NCBI GenBank assembly: GCA_024684675.1
Contig: JAIKWO010000147.1
Span: 1 to 45,195, forward strand
Length of the DNA: 45,195 nucleotides
Source of the DNA: Lachnospiraceae bacterium
Lineage (GTDB): Bacteria > Bacillota > Clostridia > Lachnospirales > Lachnospiraceae
Direction of reading: 5' to 3'
Made by a program: the position numbers and the translations under genes
Part shown: piece by piece, positions 1 through 9,277 of the stretch
Position numbering within the stretch: position 1 is the first letter of the stretch
Layout: each line of letters starts with the position of its first letter
The notes under the pieces: model-generated
What the model saw: the letters and a program-made list of their open reading frames with translations, nothing else
Databases searched by the model: none
What the model was told of the DNA's origin: nothing

Positions 1-2292
1 CGGCCTGTCTTTTCTGCTGTCATATACTTTTATGAGATTTAAGCGAAGCGCGTTCGATACCACGCAGAAGCTCGATAAGCCCATTGCCGCCGCGCCAAAC
101 AGCGGATTTAAGCTCCAGCCGAATGCCGCCACATAGCAGCCTGCCGCCAGCGGGATCCCGATCACGTTGTAGAAGAACGCCCAGAACAGGTTCTCGTGGA
201 TATTGCGGAGCGTCGCACGCGAGATCCGGATCGCAGCTGCCACGTCGCGCAGGCTACTCTTCATCAGAACCACATCCGCCGCATCGATCGCAATATCGGT
301 ACCTGCGCCGATCGCGATACCGACATCCGCGCGTGTCAGAGCAGGCGCATCGTTGATGCCATCGCCCACCATTGCTACCCTGCCATGCTCCATGAGATCC
401 CGGATCACCGCTTCCTTGCCATCCGGCAGAACGGATGCGACCACCTCGTCGACGCCCGCTTCTCCTGCGATCGCAGTAGCCGTGATCTCGTTATCACCGG
501 TTAACATAACTGTGCGAATGCCCATTTTCTTCAGTTCTCTGATCGCTTCTGCCGAGTCGTCTTTGATCGTATCCGCGACGGCGATCACACCGAGGATCCG
601 TCCCTCTTTGGAGAAAAGAACAGGCGTCCTGCCCTGTCCAGCCAGCTGCGACAGTGTATCGTCACTGTCAACATCTTCGCCGGTCATCTTTGCGATAAAG
701 CGAACATTGCCGCCTGCGATCTGTATGCCATCCACCTTCGCAGAAAGACCGTTTCCCGCCACCGCTTCAAACTCCGTTGTAACAAGCGGCTGTACATGAT
801 TTGCTTCTGCGTATTCGACGATCGCTTTTGCGATCGGATGCTCGCTCTTACTCTCCAGCGCATAGGCAGCACACAGAAGTTCGTTTCGATCCGCTGTGCC
901 AAGCGGGATCACATCCGTCACCCGCATCACGCCTGTAGTGATCGTACCCGTCTTGTCAAGTGCGATGATCTCGGTCCTGCCCGTCTGCTCCAAAGACGCC
1001 GCCGTCTTAAAAAGGATCCCCGCCCTTGCGGATACGCCGTTCCCGACCATGATCGCAACAGGTGTTGCAAGCCCAAGCGCGCAAGGGCAGCTGATCACGA
1101 GAACCGATACCGCTCTTGCCATCGCATAGCCCACTGACTCGCCTGCAAGGAGCCAGACTGCAAACGTGATGAGTGCGATGCCGATCACAACAGGAACGAA
1201 AATGCCTGAAACACGGTCCGCGATCTTGGCTATCGGTGCCTTAGTCGCCGCTGCATCGCTGACCATACGGATAATTCCCGCAAGCGTTGTATCTTCGCCA
1301 ATGCGCTTGGCCTCACAGATCATGTGACCGGAAGTATTGATCGTCGCAGCCGATACATTGTCTCCGATCGTCTTCTCGACAGGGACGCTCTCTCCCGTAA
1401 GGGCCGCTTCGTTTACTGCACTCTCACCTTCTACGACAATGCCGTCGACAGGAATGCTTTCACCCGGACGAACCACAAACCGGTCGCCTACCTTGACCTC
1501 TTCGATCGGCACCGTTTTCTCAAAAGCGCCGTCCAGAATGACAGCCGTCTTCGGGGCAAGCTTCATCAGGGACTTCAGTGCATCCGTTGTCTTGCCTTTG
1601 GATCTTGCCTCCAGCATCTTGCCGACCGTAATGAGCGTCAGGATCGTTGCCGCCGATTCAAAATAGAATTGGTTCATGTAGTATATGATCAGGTCTTCGT
1701 TCCGATCGACCACTGCCGCGGTCATCGCAAACAGCGCCCATACGCTGTATGCATAGGCTGCCGTCGCGCCGAGTGCGACCAGCGTGTCCATATTGGGCGA
1801 ACGGTGCACAAGGCCCTTAAAGCCACTCACAAAAAACTTCTGATTGACCACCATCACAGCGCCGGCAAGCAATAACTCATATAAGCCCATCGCCACGTGA
1901 TTGCCGTCCAAAAACGCCGGGAGCGGCCAGTCCCACAGCATATGTCCCATCGAGACATACAAAAGCGGAAGCAGGATGATGACAGAAGCAATAAGGCGTC
2001 TCTTCATCCGTGGTGTCTCGGTGTCTTTCAGTTCATTCTCGTAGCGGTCACTCGAAGCAGCGCTGCCGGCTCCCGAGCCGTTCTTAGCGCCGGCGCCCTT
2101 CAGACTTGCGCCATAGCCCGCAGCTTCTACTGCCTGTATGATCGCATCGGGTGATGCGCTTCCCACGACACCCATTGAATTGGTAAGAAGGCTTACCGCG
2201 CAGCTCTCTACGCCTTCCACAGCGCCAACTGCCTTCTCTACTCTCGTCTGGCATGCAGCGCAGCTCATGCCGGTAACATTGTATTGTTCCAT
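1..2292 (-). CDS. copA: Copper-exporting P1B-type ATPase, 3' end cut by window edge
   Basis: Pumps Cu(I) out of the cytoplasm using ATP. 764 codons are visible and no stop is reached, so the C-terminus lies outside the window. One N-terminal heavy-metal domain carries GMSCAAC (Cys11 and Cys14). The actuator loop has TGES (299-302), the sixth membrane helix the CPC ion site (402-404), the phosphorylation site is DKTGT at Asp446, the nucleotide-domain His-Pro is at 485-486, and GDGINDAP is near 644. Late helices carry the YN and MxxSS features of Cu(I)-type pumps. The ATG is preceded by GGAAAGAGAG. It lies 23 bases downstream of the CsoR gene and probably shares its copper-inducible promoter. 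Silver is the usual alternative cargo. The left end reads [10 protein letters not shown], close to the usual end of such proteins, so little is probably missing. Confidence 0.95.
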   Translation of the reverse strand, partial: MEQYNVTGMSCAACQTRVEKAVGAVEGVESCAVSLLTNSMGVVGSASPDAIIQAVEAAGYGASLKGAGAKNGSGAGSAASSDRYENELKDTETPRMKRRLIASVIILLPLLYVSMGHMLWDWPLPAFLDGNHVAMGLYELLLAGAVMVVNQKFFVSGFKGLVHRSPNMDTLVALGATAAYAYSVWALFAMTAAVVDRNEDLIIYYMNQFYFESAATILTLITVGKMLEARSKGKTTDALKSLMKLAPKTAVILDGAFEKTVPIEEVKVGDRFVVRPGESIPVDGIVVEGESAVNEAALTGESVPVEKTIGDNVSAATINTSGHMICEAKRIGEDTTLAGIIRMVSDAAATKAPIAKIADRVSGIFVPVVIGIALITFAVWLLAGESVGYAMARAVSVLVISCPCALGLATPVAIMVGNGVSARAGILFKTAASLEQTGRTEIIALDKTGTITTGVMRVTDVIPLGTADRNELLCAAYALESKSEHPIAKAIVEYAEANHVQPLVTTEFEAVAGNGLSAKVDGIQIAGGNVRFIAKMTGEDVDSDDTLSQLAGQGRTPVLFSKEGRILGVIAVADTIKDDSAEAIRELKKMGIRTVMLTGDNEITATAIAGEAGVDEVVASVLPDGKEAVIRDLMEHGRVAMVGDGINDAPALTRADVGIAIGAGTDIAIDAADVVLMKSSLRDVAAAIRISRATLRNIHENLFWAFFYNVIGIPLAAGCYVAAFGWSLNPLFGAAAMGLSSFCVVSNALRLNLIKVYDSRKDRP

Positions 2293-2315
2293 GATATTAC
2301 TCTCTTTCCAAACTA

Positions 2316-2681
2316 CTACTTCATCAGCTTCTGCAGCGTCACGACGAGCTCGTCGATCACTTCGTCATTGCCCTGCCTGATGTTGTCGGCAACGCAGGTA
2401 CGCATATGATTGGCAAGAAGCGCCTTGTTAAAACTGTTCAGCGCCGACGTGATCGCAGATACCTGGATCAGCACATCCGTGCAGTACGCATCGTTCTCAA
2501 GCATTCCTTCCACGCCGCGCACCTGACCTTCGATCCGCTTTAGGCGGTTCATCAGGTCTTTGTATTCCTTCTCACTTCTGTCCTTGTGCTTCCCCGAACA
2601 GCAAGGACAGCATTCTGCGTTTTCTTCTGCTATATTCTCCGCGCCTGTATTGCAGGCACAGGTTTTCTCCTGATCTGCCAT
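2316..2681 (-). CDS. csoR: CsoR-family copper-sensing repressor
   Basis: Four-helix DUF156 repressor that leaves DNA when Cu(I) binds. The Cu(I) ligands are visible as Cys67, His92 and Cys96, with the 25- and 4-residue spacing of characterised CsoR proteins. The start chosen is the ATG 7 bases after AGGAGG; a longer reading frame to 2801 runs through the operator and promoter and is not used. The protein is 121 residues. Its first 30 residues form an unusual Cys-rich extension with CAC (8-10) and CCPCC (24-28), outside the conserved core, which may add metal sites. Two operator-like palindromes lie upstream and copA follows directly, so this looks like an autoregulated copper operon. Other metals or persulfide (CstR-like) are possible for this family, but the C-H-C set and the neighbour argue for copper. 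Confidence 0.93.
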   Translation of the reverse strand: MADQEKTCACNTGAENIAEENAECCPCCSGKHKDRSEKEYKDLMNRLKRIEGQVRGVEGMLENDAYCTDVLIQVSAITSALNSFNKALLANHMRTCVADNIRQGNDEVIDELVVTLQKLMK

Positions 2682-2741
2682 ACCGTATCCTCCTATCGTA
2701 TAATCGCCACGCTCCGTAGTTGGCTGTAAGCTCCGTCTTGT

Positions 2742-2801
2742 ATACCCCCGCGGAGTATCTCTTTTCGCGTTTATATTATACCCCCGCGGGGTATTTGTCA
2801 A
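2742..2801 (-). promoter_or_regulatory. csoR-copA promoter with two CsoR-type operators
   Basis: On the minus strand TTGACA (2796-2801) and TAATAT (2773-2778) are 17 bases apart. The spacer is filled by a palindrome at 2778-2794 with perfect arms ATACCCC/GGGGTAT around CGC. A second copy with one arm mismatch lies at 2742-2758, 36 bases away, on the transcript side. The arms match the GC-rich, A/T-flanked operators known for CsoR proteins. Repressor bound here would cover both the spacer and the early transcribed region. Confidence 0.85.
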
Positions 2802-2856
2802 CAGGTATTTTGCAAACTTTTCTCAACAAGGGAGGGGTCCGAAACTTTTTCCATAA

Positions 2857-2888
2857 CGCAAAAAGAGCCGCACCATACGGTGCAGCTC
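2857..2888 (-). terminator. Intrinsic terminator after the TIM-barrel gene
   Basis: Ten-base arms (2865-2874 and 2879-2888, one mismatch) around a 4-base loop, followed on the minus strand by TTTTT. It lies 10 bases after the stop codon at 2898. Confidence 0.85.
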
Positions 2889-2897
2889 TCATTCATT

Positions 2898-3830
2898 TTA
2901 GATTGCGTATCCAACGCTCTTTAAATATTCCACGCTGGCTCTTACATCACGCAGGCTCGTATCGGAATTCCTCGGATCCCGCTCCTGCTCGATCGTGATG
3001 TAGCCGCTGTATCCGATCTCTTCCAAAACCTTTTTGATACCCGGATAATCGAGCGCTCCTGTTCCGATCGGACACATCGCACCCTTGCCGCAAGCCTCGA
3101 AGAAACGAATCTTCTCATTCATCACTTCATCGTAAACGGTTCTGTTCACGTCTTTGAAATGAACGTAATCGAGTACCGCTTCGTACTTCTTTAAATACTC
3201 GGCCGGATCCATTTTCGAATAATACAGATGACCGGTATCAAGGCAGAGACCTGCGACCGCATAAGGAATGTCCCTGACAACTTTCTCGATCTCATCGGCA
3301 AATTCAATGTAACCGCCGGCATGCGGGTGGATCACCGGACGTACGCCGTGGAAATTCGCTCTCTCGCAGATCCCCTTTACATGACTCATCAGCTTCGCCC
3401 AGTCGCGATCATTCAGTCTGGGGCTCGTATCATCGTGACCCGCCGCAAAGTTGCGCTCGTCATGTCCCCAATCCATAACCGTCATATACGGTGTGGAGAA
3501 CTTCTGACCCTCGTGCCTTAAAAGAGGCGGCAGCTTTGTGATGAGAGAGCAAATATCGTCAACCTGCTGCAACACACTTGCATAATTCTCATCACTCAGA
3601 AGATCGTTGAAAATAGTTCCCGCCACAATTGACAGATTATGCTTTTTGAGTTCAGCAGACACCAGATCCACATCAATCGGAAGATAACCGTACGGTCCCA
3701 ACTCGATCGCTCTGTAGCCTGCTTCGGATGCTTCCTTAAGCACTCTTGTCCATGGCGGCAGATAAGGATTCTTTACATCGTCAACGCCCCAACAGCAAGG
3801 TGCGCCGCAGATACTCATAGTCATCGTCAT
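2898..3830 (-). CDS. Sugar phosphate isomerase/epimerase-like TIM-barrel protein
   Basis: A 310-residue member of the xylose-isomerase-like / AP endonuclease 2 superfamily, which holds inosose dehydratase (IolE), hydroxypyruvate isomerase and sugar epimerases. Metal-site style motifs are visible in order: HPHAGG, LDTGH, HFKDV and EQERDP near the C-terminus. A Cys-rich start (SICGAPCCWGV) resembles IolE-like proteins. No other inositol or sugar catabolism gene is adjacent, and it has its own terminator, so the substrate cannot be assigned. GAGGAG lies 4 bases before the chosen ATG; the next in-frame ATG, six bases on, is also possible. Cytoplasmic, with no signal peptide. Confidence 0.85.
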   Translation of the reverse strand: MTMTMSICGAPCCWGVDDVKNPYLPPWTRVLKEASEAGYRAIELGPYGYLPIDVDLVSAELKKHNLSIVAGTIFNDLLSDENYASVLQQVDDICSLITKLPPLLRHEGQKFSTPYMTVMDWGHDERNFAAGHDDTSPRLNDRDWAKLMSHVKGICERANFHGVRPVIHPHAGGYIEFADEIEKVVRDIPYAVAGLCLDTGHLYYSKMDPAEYLKKYEAVLDYVHFKDVNRTVYDEVMNEKIRFFEACGKGAMCPIGTGALDYPGIKKVLEEIGYSGYITIEQERDPRNSDTSLRDVRASVEYLKSVGYAI

Positions 3831-3889
3831 TCATCTCCTCACCGTGAATAAACACACGACTATTTTAACATATCGATCGACAAATGTGA

Positions 3890-5380
3890 TCAAATCTCCT
3901 TTTCGTGGATTTCCTGAATGCTGTCAATTGCCGAGAGCATCGGCTTAATATCTTTTCCAAGAAGTTTTCTGTCCACATAGTTCTTTGTGATCTTCATGAC
4001 CGTACCGCTCAGTGCCAAGACACCGATCAGGTTGGGGATCGCCATCATACCGTTGAACGTATCGGAAAGATCCCAAGCAAGCGCCAGGTCCATCGTCGCG
4101 CCGACAAGAATGAATACAACAAACAGGATCTGGTAGATCTTGATCGCCTTTGTGCCGAACAGATATTCAAAGCCCTTGCTGCCATACTGGCTCCAGCCAA
4201 GTACGGTGGAGAATGCGAAAAACAGGATCGCGATCGCGATGAAAGCTGCGCCGAAATCGCCGAACACGGTAGAAAATGCTTCCGCCACGAGAGCGGTGGA
4301 AACCTTATCGGACAAAACGGCGCCTGTTTCCAGATTAACCAGCCCGCTGGACAAAACCGCAAAAGCCGTCAATGTACACACGATGATCGTATCCGCAAAT
4401 ACTTCGAAAATACCCCACATTCCCTGTACAACCGGCTCACGTACATTGGAGCTCGAATGCACCATAACAGAGGAGCCGAGGCCTGCCTCGTTTGAGAAAA
4501 CGCCGCGCTTCATGCCCCACTGAATCGCAAGCGCCACGCCGCTTCCCACGATACCGCCGCCTACAGCCTTCAAGCCGAAAGCGCCTTTGATGATCGATGA
4601 AAAAACTGCGCCCGCCTGATCGAAATTCGCAATCAGGACAGCGAACGCGCCGATCAGATAGATGACTGCCATGAACGGAACAAGCTTCTCCGTTACGGAA
4701 GCGATCCTCTTAAGGCCGCCTACAATAACAAGTCCGGCAATGACCATCAGGATCAGTCCGGTCGCATAATCCGGAATCGAGAACGCGGAATTCATGTTAA
4801 CCGCGATCGAATTCACCTGGCTCATGTTGCCGATGCCAAAGGATGCGATCACACAGAAAATGCTGAAAAGAACTGCCAAAAGCGCACCAATCTGTTTGCA
4901 GCCTTTCTTCGCTCCCAGACCGTCTTTCAAATAGTACATCGCGCCGCCGCACCACTCATCTCTTTCATTTCTTCTTCTGTAATAGATACCCAGAACGTTT
5001 TCGGAAAAGTTGGTCATCATACCAAAGAATGCCACGATCCACATCCAGAAAATCGCGCCGGGGCCACCGGATGCGATCGCCGCTGCCACACCTGCAATAT
5101 TGCCGGTACCGATCGTAGCCGCAAGTGCCGTACACAGGCTCTGAAACTGCGAGATCTGCATATCCTCTTTCGCCGTGTGCGAAGTGACACGCGAATCCTT
5201 AAAAATACCGCCAATGGTATTCCTAACCCAATGGCAAAAATGAGAAATCTGGAAACATTTTGTCAGAAGTGTCATGATAATACCCGTTCCAACCAGCAAA
5301 ACCAGCATGGGCAATCCCCAGACAAAACCGTTAACCGCTCCGTTAACTGCCTCCAGTTGTTCGAAAAAACCGCTCATCAT
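3890..5380 (-). CDS. Sodium/proton:alanine (glycine) symporter, AGCS family
   Basis: A polytopic membrane carrier that takes up small neutral amino acids with Na+ or H+. It has the family signature around GTGNIAGVAAAI and a later FSNEAGLGSS stretch, and is full length at 496 residues. The reading frame opens with MTMMSG: GAGAGGAG directly abuts the first ATG, so the second ATG (5380, 6 bases away) is the better start. It ends 59 bases before the TIM-barrel start and may be cotranscribed with it. A terminator at 5440-5475 separates it from the upstream chemoreceptor gene. Alanine, glycine or D-alanine cannot be distinguished from sequence. Confidence 0.92.
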   Translation of the reverse strand: MMSGFFEQLEAVNGAVNGFVWGLPMLVLLVGTGIIMTLLTKCFQISHFCHWVRNTIGGIFKDSRVTSHTAKEDMQISQFQSLCTALAATIGTGNIAGVAAAIASGGPGAIFWMWIVAFFGMMTNFSENVLGIYYRRRNERDEWCGGAMYYLKDGLGAKKGCKQIGALLAVLFSIFCVIASFGIGNMSQVNSIAVNMNSAFSIPDYATGLILMVIAGLVIVGGLKRIASVTEKLVPFMAVIYLIGAFAVLIANFDQAGAVFSSIIKGAFGLKAVGGGIVGSGVALAIQWGMKRGVFSNEAGLGSSVMVHSSSNVREPVVQGMWGIFEVFADTIIVCTLTAFAVLSSGLVNLETGAVLSDKVSTALVAEAFSTVFGDFGAAFIAIAILFFAFSTVLGWSQYGSKGFEYLFGTKAIKIYQILFVVFILVGATMDLALAWDLSDTFNGMMAIPNLIGVLALSGTVMKITKNYVDRKLLGKDIKPMLSAIDSIQEIHEKEI

Positions 5381-5439
5381 CGTCATCTCCTCTCTTTAAG
5401 CGACCTCATAGTAAGTCTTTACAGCTCTGTCGAGAAAAT

Positions 5440-5475
5440 AAAAAAAGGGCGCTTCGGTATTGAAACCGAAACGCC
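5440..5475 (-). terminator. Intrinsic terminator after the chemoreceptor gene
   Basis: Eleven-base arms (5448-5458 and 5465-5475, one G-U pair) with a 6-base loop, followed on the minus strand by C and a T run (5441-5446). Confidence 0.88.
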
Positions 5476-5604
5476 TTTGCTTCATTCAATCGGTATGAAC
5501 TTATAAATCCCTTGATAAGACTATACGGGTTTCGTCACTGCTTGGCAATTGACGCTATGCACAAATGTGCCAAACGAAATAGCGACTTTGTTGTATAATC
5601 CACC

Positions 5605-7650
5605 CTATATCTTAAAGAACTCCATATCGCCGCTTAGGTTGTCAGCGATCTCTTTCAGCTTGCCGGAGGCCTCGTTTAAGTTGGCAACGGTCGCATCAAG
5701 CTCTTCCATCGCAGCGCCGGTCTCTTCGGCGCTTGCCGCATTCTGCTGCGAGATCGCAGACAGCGCAGACATGGTATCAACAACGGAATTCTTCGCTGTA
5801 ATACTCTTATCCGTCGCGGACGAGATGCTCTCGATCCCCTGTACGGTCTTGTCGATCTCCGCGATCATCTTGTCCACGGATGCAAGTGAATTCTCAAGCG
5901 CAGCCTTCGTCTCTTCATTGCTGGACTGTACATCGCCGACTGCAACTACAGCCGCATCGGATCTCTCAAGTAGGGAGATCATCTCCGTCTTGATCTCATC
6001 TGCAAGCTCCTTGGAGTTATCTGCAAGCTTACCGATCTCTTCCGCCACAACGCTGAAGCCTCTGCCGGCATCACCTGCACGGGCCGCTTCAATACTTGCA
6101 TTGAGGGATAACAGGTTCGTCTGGGTTGCGATATTCGTGATGCCCTCAACCTTTTCACTGATACGTTCAACCGCATGCTTCGTCGCATAAATCACATCGC
6201 TGATGTCAACGATCTTGCCGGATGTCTTCTCGCTTGCGCTCTTCAGGCCGTCGATCGATTCCGACGTAGTCTTGGAAGCAACGCTCATCTGATCAGCGGA
6301 ATCGGAGATATCGCCGGCTGTCGTCTTGATGTCCGTTACGGAAGAATCAACCGTTCCCGTCGCCGAAACAGCTGTCTCGATCTCATCCGCCTGATGGGTT
6401 GCGCCGGTTGCGATATCCTGTACCGCATTCGATACATCATCAACCGTCTTTGCGATCTGATCAGTCATATCGGAAAGCTCATCCGCGGAATTGGCCACAT
6501 GATTTGCAGACTTCTTGATCCCGGATACGATCGCATACAATTTATTGGAAAACTTGTTGATATCACGCAGCATAACGCCGAACTCGTCCTTGCGCTTTAC
6601 AACGATGGTCTCATCAGAGAGCTCACCGCCTGTCATCTTATTGACAATATCGCAAACTTCACGTACCGGCTTCACATAGCTTCTTGCAATCAGCACCGCA
6701 GCGATGCCGGCGATTACGATCATCACCAGCGAAATCAGAAGGATAATCAATGCCGTACTTCTCGCTTCAGCCAGTACTGTCTTCGAATCCGCAGCCGCTA
6801 CGATCGTAAACTGCGAATTCGGCTCCTTCACATACGAAACATAAGCATCATAACCCTTGCCGGAATCTGTCGTATAGAAGCCGCTGTTCTTTCCGGAAGT
6901 CATAAATTCCGAAGTGGATCTGGACTCTTCTTCATGGTCAACACCATAGGTATACTGGGAGTGCGCTGCCAAAAGACCGGTTCTGTCTGCAACAAATGCA
7001 TCCTTACACTCCGCTGCCAGAATATCATGCATCCCGATCAGACTGTAATCTCTCGATACAATACCCAGGAACTTGCCGTCGGTATCCTTTACCGCAACTG
7101 CGATTGTAATTATTCTGTCTCCGTTTCCTTTGGAAATGGCGGTATTGGAAACATAGATGCCGCCTTCCGATGTCTTGCCGTTCTCGTAGTAGTCTTCACC
7201 GACTACATTGACACCGGAAATTTCATCCGTACGAAGCACCTGCATACCATCCTTATCCGTAATGACTGTCGGATTACCGTCTGCAAGGAAATCATTGATC
7301 GAATTCATCTGCTCTAACATGGATTTTTCCAAAACGGCACCTGCCGCAGGATTACGAAGGTATGCGATCGTCGAAGGTGCAGACGAAAAAGCTTTCATGG
7401 CAGATACGTTGGTATCGATCAGCTTTGCAAACAGATCTTCCACATAACGTGCTTCCCAATTCAGGCTCTCCTGCGCGGATTCGATCGCTTTATTGGTAGA
7501 TGTCACATAGCTCATCCCTGCTATCAGAAGCATCGGGATCGCCACGCCGCAAAGCATAATCAAGGTCAACTTGGTCTTGATACTGTTCTTCCACGAAACA
7601 ACACTGTTTGCGGCATGTTGGTCAGTAACTTTTTTTGAACGAAATCTCAT
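5605..7650 (-). CDS. Methyl-accepting chemotaxis protein with periplasmic-type Cache sensor
   Basis: A membrane chemoreceptor of 681 residues that signals to CheA/CheW. Order: basic cytoplasmic N-terminus, TM1 (about 26-46), large extracellular region with double-Cache features ([30 protein letters not shown]), TM2 (about 298-322), HAMP, then the coiled-coil signalling domain with its tip at about 505-527 ([18 protein letters not shown]). AGGAGG lies 7 bases before the chosen ATG at 7650; the upstream ATG at 7671 would put that site inside the coding sequence. No other chemotaxis gene is in the window, so it is an orphan receptor. Cache domains often bind amino acids or organic acids, but the ligand cannot be read from sequence. 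Confidence 0.94.
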   Translation of the reverse strand: MRFRSKKVTDQHAANSVVSWKNSIKTKLTLIMLCGVAIPMLLIAGMSYVTSTNKAIESAQESLNWEARYVEDLFAKLIDTNVSAMKAFSSAPSTIAYLRNPAAGAVLEKSMLEQMNSINDFLADGNPTVITDKDGMQVLRTDEISGVNVVGEDYYENGKTSEGGIYVSNTAISKGNGDRIITIAVAVKDTDGKFLGIVSRDYSLIGMHDILAAECKDAFVADRTGLLAAHSQYTYGVDHEEESRSTSEFMTSGKNSGFYTTDSGKGYDAYVSYVKEPNSQFTIVAAADSKTVLAEARSTALIILLISLVMIVIAGIAAVLIARSYVKPVREVCDIVNKMTGGELSDETIVVKRKDEFGVMLRDINKFSNKLYAIVSGIKKSANHVANSADELSDMTDQIAKTVDDVSNAVQDIATGATHQADEIETAVSATGTVDSSVTDIKTTAGDISDSADQMSVASKTTSESIDGLKSASEKTSGKIVDISDVIYATKHAVERISEKVEGITNIATQTNLLSLNASIEAARAGDAGRGFSVVAEEIGKLADNSKELADEIKTEMISLLERSDAAVVAVGDVQSSNEETKAALENSLASVDKMIAEIDKTVQGIESISSATDKSITAKNSVVDTMSALSAISQQNAASAEETGAAMEELDATVANLNEASGKLKEIADNLSGDMEFFKI

Positions 7651-7717
7651 AACTTTCCTCCTCAAAAACACCGATCAGGACAATCTGACCGCTTGTCAGA
7701 CACCCTGTCAAAATAGG

Positions 7718-7746
7718 ATTATAGTCCTATGTTTCAGAAAAGTAAA
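7718..7746 (-). promoter_or_regulatory. Chemoreceptor promoter with palindrome over the -10
   Basis: TTTACT (7741-7746) and TATAAT (7718-7723) are separated by 17 bases on the minus strand. A perfect inverted repeat ATAGGA-6-TCCTAT covers 7713-7730, including the whole -10. This looks like a vegetative promoter with a repressor site, not a flagellar sigma-28 promoter. Confidence 0.7.
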
Positions 7747-7812
7747 TAGAGTTGTTTGAATAGAATATACATTACATTATTTTTTCACAAAAATCGTTTT
7801 CGGGTTTTGTGA

Positions 7813-7848
7813 AACAAAAAATGCCCATCCGGATCGGATGGGCATTCC
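7813..7848 (-). terminator. Intrinsic terminator after the small lipoprotein gene
   Basis: Near-perfect palindrome with arms ATGCCCATCCG/CGGATGGGCAT, followed on the minus strand by TTTTTTG. It begins 16 bases after the stop codon at 7865. Confidence 0.9.
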
Positions 7849-7864
7849 CGTAATTCTTGTCGAA

Positions 7865-8146
7865 TTATTTTGCTTCTGTCTCAGTAGCCTCTGTCTCAGC
7901 TGCTTCAGTCTCTGTAGCTGCTGCTTCTGTCTCTGTAGCTGCTGTCTCAGTTGCTTCAGTTTCTGTAGCTTCTGTTTCAGTTGCTTCTGTCTCTGTAGCT
8001 GCTGCTTCTGTCTCTGTTGCAACAGTCTCTTCTACAACAGTTGCCTCTGTCTCAGCTGCAGGTGCTGCTGCTGTGCTGCCGCAAGCGCAAACGAATGCGG
8101 ATGTCATAACTACTGCGAATACTACTGCTAATACGTTCTTTTTCAT
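7865..8146 (-). CDS. Small Ala/Thr/Glu-repeat lipoprotein
   Basis: A 93-residue secreted protein of unknown function. MKKN and a hydrophobic run lead to a lipobox (FVCAC, with Cys22 the likely lipidated residue). After a short GSTAAAPA stretch, the mature part is almost entirely Ala, Thr, Glu with a few Val and a final Lys, built from repeats of TEA, TEAA and ATE units. It would be highly acidic and probably unstructured. AGGAGG lies 9 bases before the ATG. It has its own promoter and terminator, so it is a one-gene unit. The DNA repeats make it prone to length variation. The clean gene signals argue against a chance frame. Reading frames on the other strand of the same repeat have no such signals. 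Confidence 0.85.
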   Translation of the reverse strand: MKKNVLAVVFAVVMTSAFVCACGSTAAAPAAETEATVVEETVATETEAAATETEATETEATETEATETAATETEAAATETEAAETEATETEAK

Positions 8147-8201
8147 AATAATTTCCTCCTAAATGTTGTTGCTATCGTGGTATCTCTCAACCACATCTAG
8201 G

Positions 8202-8323
8202 AGTATAAGCCTTTTTGAATGCAAAGTAAATACTTTTTGAACAAAAAATGAACACAATAACAGTTTTCAGCGTTTTTGTTCATATTCCGTTCATATTTTA
8301 ACAATCCTTCGCCTTTGTGAACA
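8202..8323 (-). promoter_or_regulatory. Lipoprotein promoter with upstream 11-bp-period hexamer repeats
   Basis: TTTACT (8225-8230) and TATACT (8202-8207) are 17 bases apart on the minus strand. Upstream lie two tandem pairs: TGAACA at 8238 and 8249 and, in the opposite orientation, GTTCAT at 8278 and 8289, each pair with an 11-base period. A further TGAACA is at 8318. Such spacing is typical of OmpR/PhoB-type response regulator sites. The nearest pair starts 7 bases before the -35, as expected of an activator. Confidence 0.65.
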
Positions 8324-8412
8324 ATCAAAAGTATTGTATCGCCTCGCATTTTGTGCAGGATCACAATATGCAGATCCTATGGTGCTCAAACTGTCGGCAA
8401 TCTGTTTTTGTC

Positions 8413-9264
8413 TTATGTCAACTTAATCGCCCTTGCAGCTTCCATTTTTTCCAAAACAGAGTCCGGAACAGCTAGATGTCCCTTCCCGATCGCAAGATCG
8501 ATGGTCGGTTTGTTGGCGCCGTGAAAATCACTGCCACCGCTCTCCAACAGATCATACTTCTTCGCTAGACTCTTCATCTGCCGTGTCTCACCCTCCGTGT
8601 AGGTAGAGTAGATCGTTTCCATACCATCCAGGCCGACTTCTTTTAAATGGGAGATAAGCGTCTCCAGGCGGGCATCCGACATATGGTAGAGCGTGGGATG
8701 CGCAAGGGCGGAGATTGCTCCGGTCTCCTTCAGGAGCGCAACAACGTCCTCGGGAGACACCTTTTCTCTGGGGACATAGCAGGAACAGTGATCACCGACG
8801 TAGCGGTCAAAGGCTTCCTTCTTATTGCCGACATAATGATGCTTCATAAGATAATCCGCATAGTGCGCCCTGGTCAGAACCGAGTCGGGATACAACGCGC
8901 GAAGTGTATCATAGTCGATGTCAATCCCGCCAATCTCGCGAAGGCGACGACACATCTCGATGTTGCGTTTCTTGCGCGATGCCAGAAACTCGGCAAGGCG
9001 CGCCCGGAAGACCGGATGCTCCTTATCAATGAAAAGACCTACGATATGCAGATCTTTTCCCTCGTAATTGGTCGAAAACTCGATACCCGGAATAACAGAA
9101 ACAGGCTGCCCCTCGGCAGCCTGCATGGCTTCATCGATTCCGTCCGTCGTATCGTGATCCGTCAGGGCAAACGCAGAAAGCCCCTTCTTAAGCGCATATG
9201 TTACAAGCTCGGTCGGTGTGAACGTGCCGTCCGAACAGTTTGAATGGACGTGAAGATCGATCAT
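8413..9264 (-). CDS. PHP-domain phosphoesterase (TrpH/YciV type)
   Basis: A metal-dependent phosphoesterase of the PHP superfamily, 283 residues; E. coli YciV (RNase AM) and TrpH-like proteins, which act on short RNAs and 3',5'-nucleotides, are relatives. Metal-ligand motifs appear in the usual order: DLHVHSNCSDG at the N-terminus, LTDHDT, GIEFST, LAHPTLY and GGSDFHG. The start is the ATG directly preceding IDLHVHS, since the longer frame to 9552 runs through the neighbouring ABC-F gene. The start lies 13 bases after the ABC-F stop, with AAGAGG as binding site, so the two are probably cotranscribed. Confidence 0.9.
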   Translation of the reverse strand: MIDLHVHSNCSDGTFTPTELVTYALKKGLSAFALTDHDTTDGIDEAMQAAEGQPVSVIPGIEFSTNYEGKDLHIVGLFIDKEHPVFRARLAEFLASRKKRNIEMCRRLREIGGIDIDYDTLRALYPDSVLTRAHYADYLMKHHYVGNKKEAFDRYVGDHCSCYVPREKVSPEDVVALLKETGAISALAHPTLYHMSDARLETLISHLKEVGLDGMETIYSTYTEGETRQMKSLAKKYDLLESGGSDFHGANKPTIDLAIGKGHLAVPDSVLEKMEAARAIKLT

Positions 9265-9277
9265 ATCAATGAACCTC

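Noticed and set aside
203-1875. Several plus-strand frames of 100-200 codons over copA
   Set aside because: They are antisense to a continuous copper ATPase frame with all catalytic motifs.
7865-8100. Short repeats as a CRISPR array
   Set aside because: Repeats are 6-18 base coding units with no unique spacers and no cas genes nearby.
7857-8162. Plus-strand frames (Ser/Ala/Val and Cys/Leu repeats) opposite the lipoprotein gene
   Set aside because: They mirror the repeats of the real gene and have no ribosome binding site; the minus-strand gene has promoter, lipobox and terminator.
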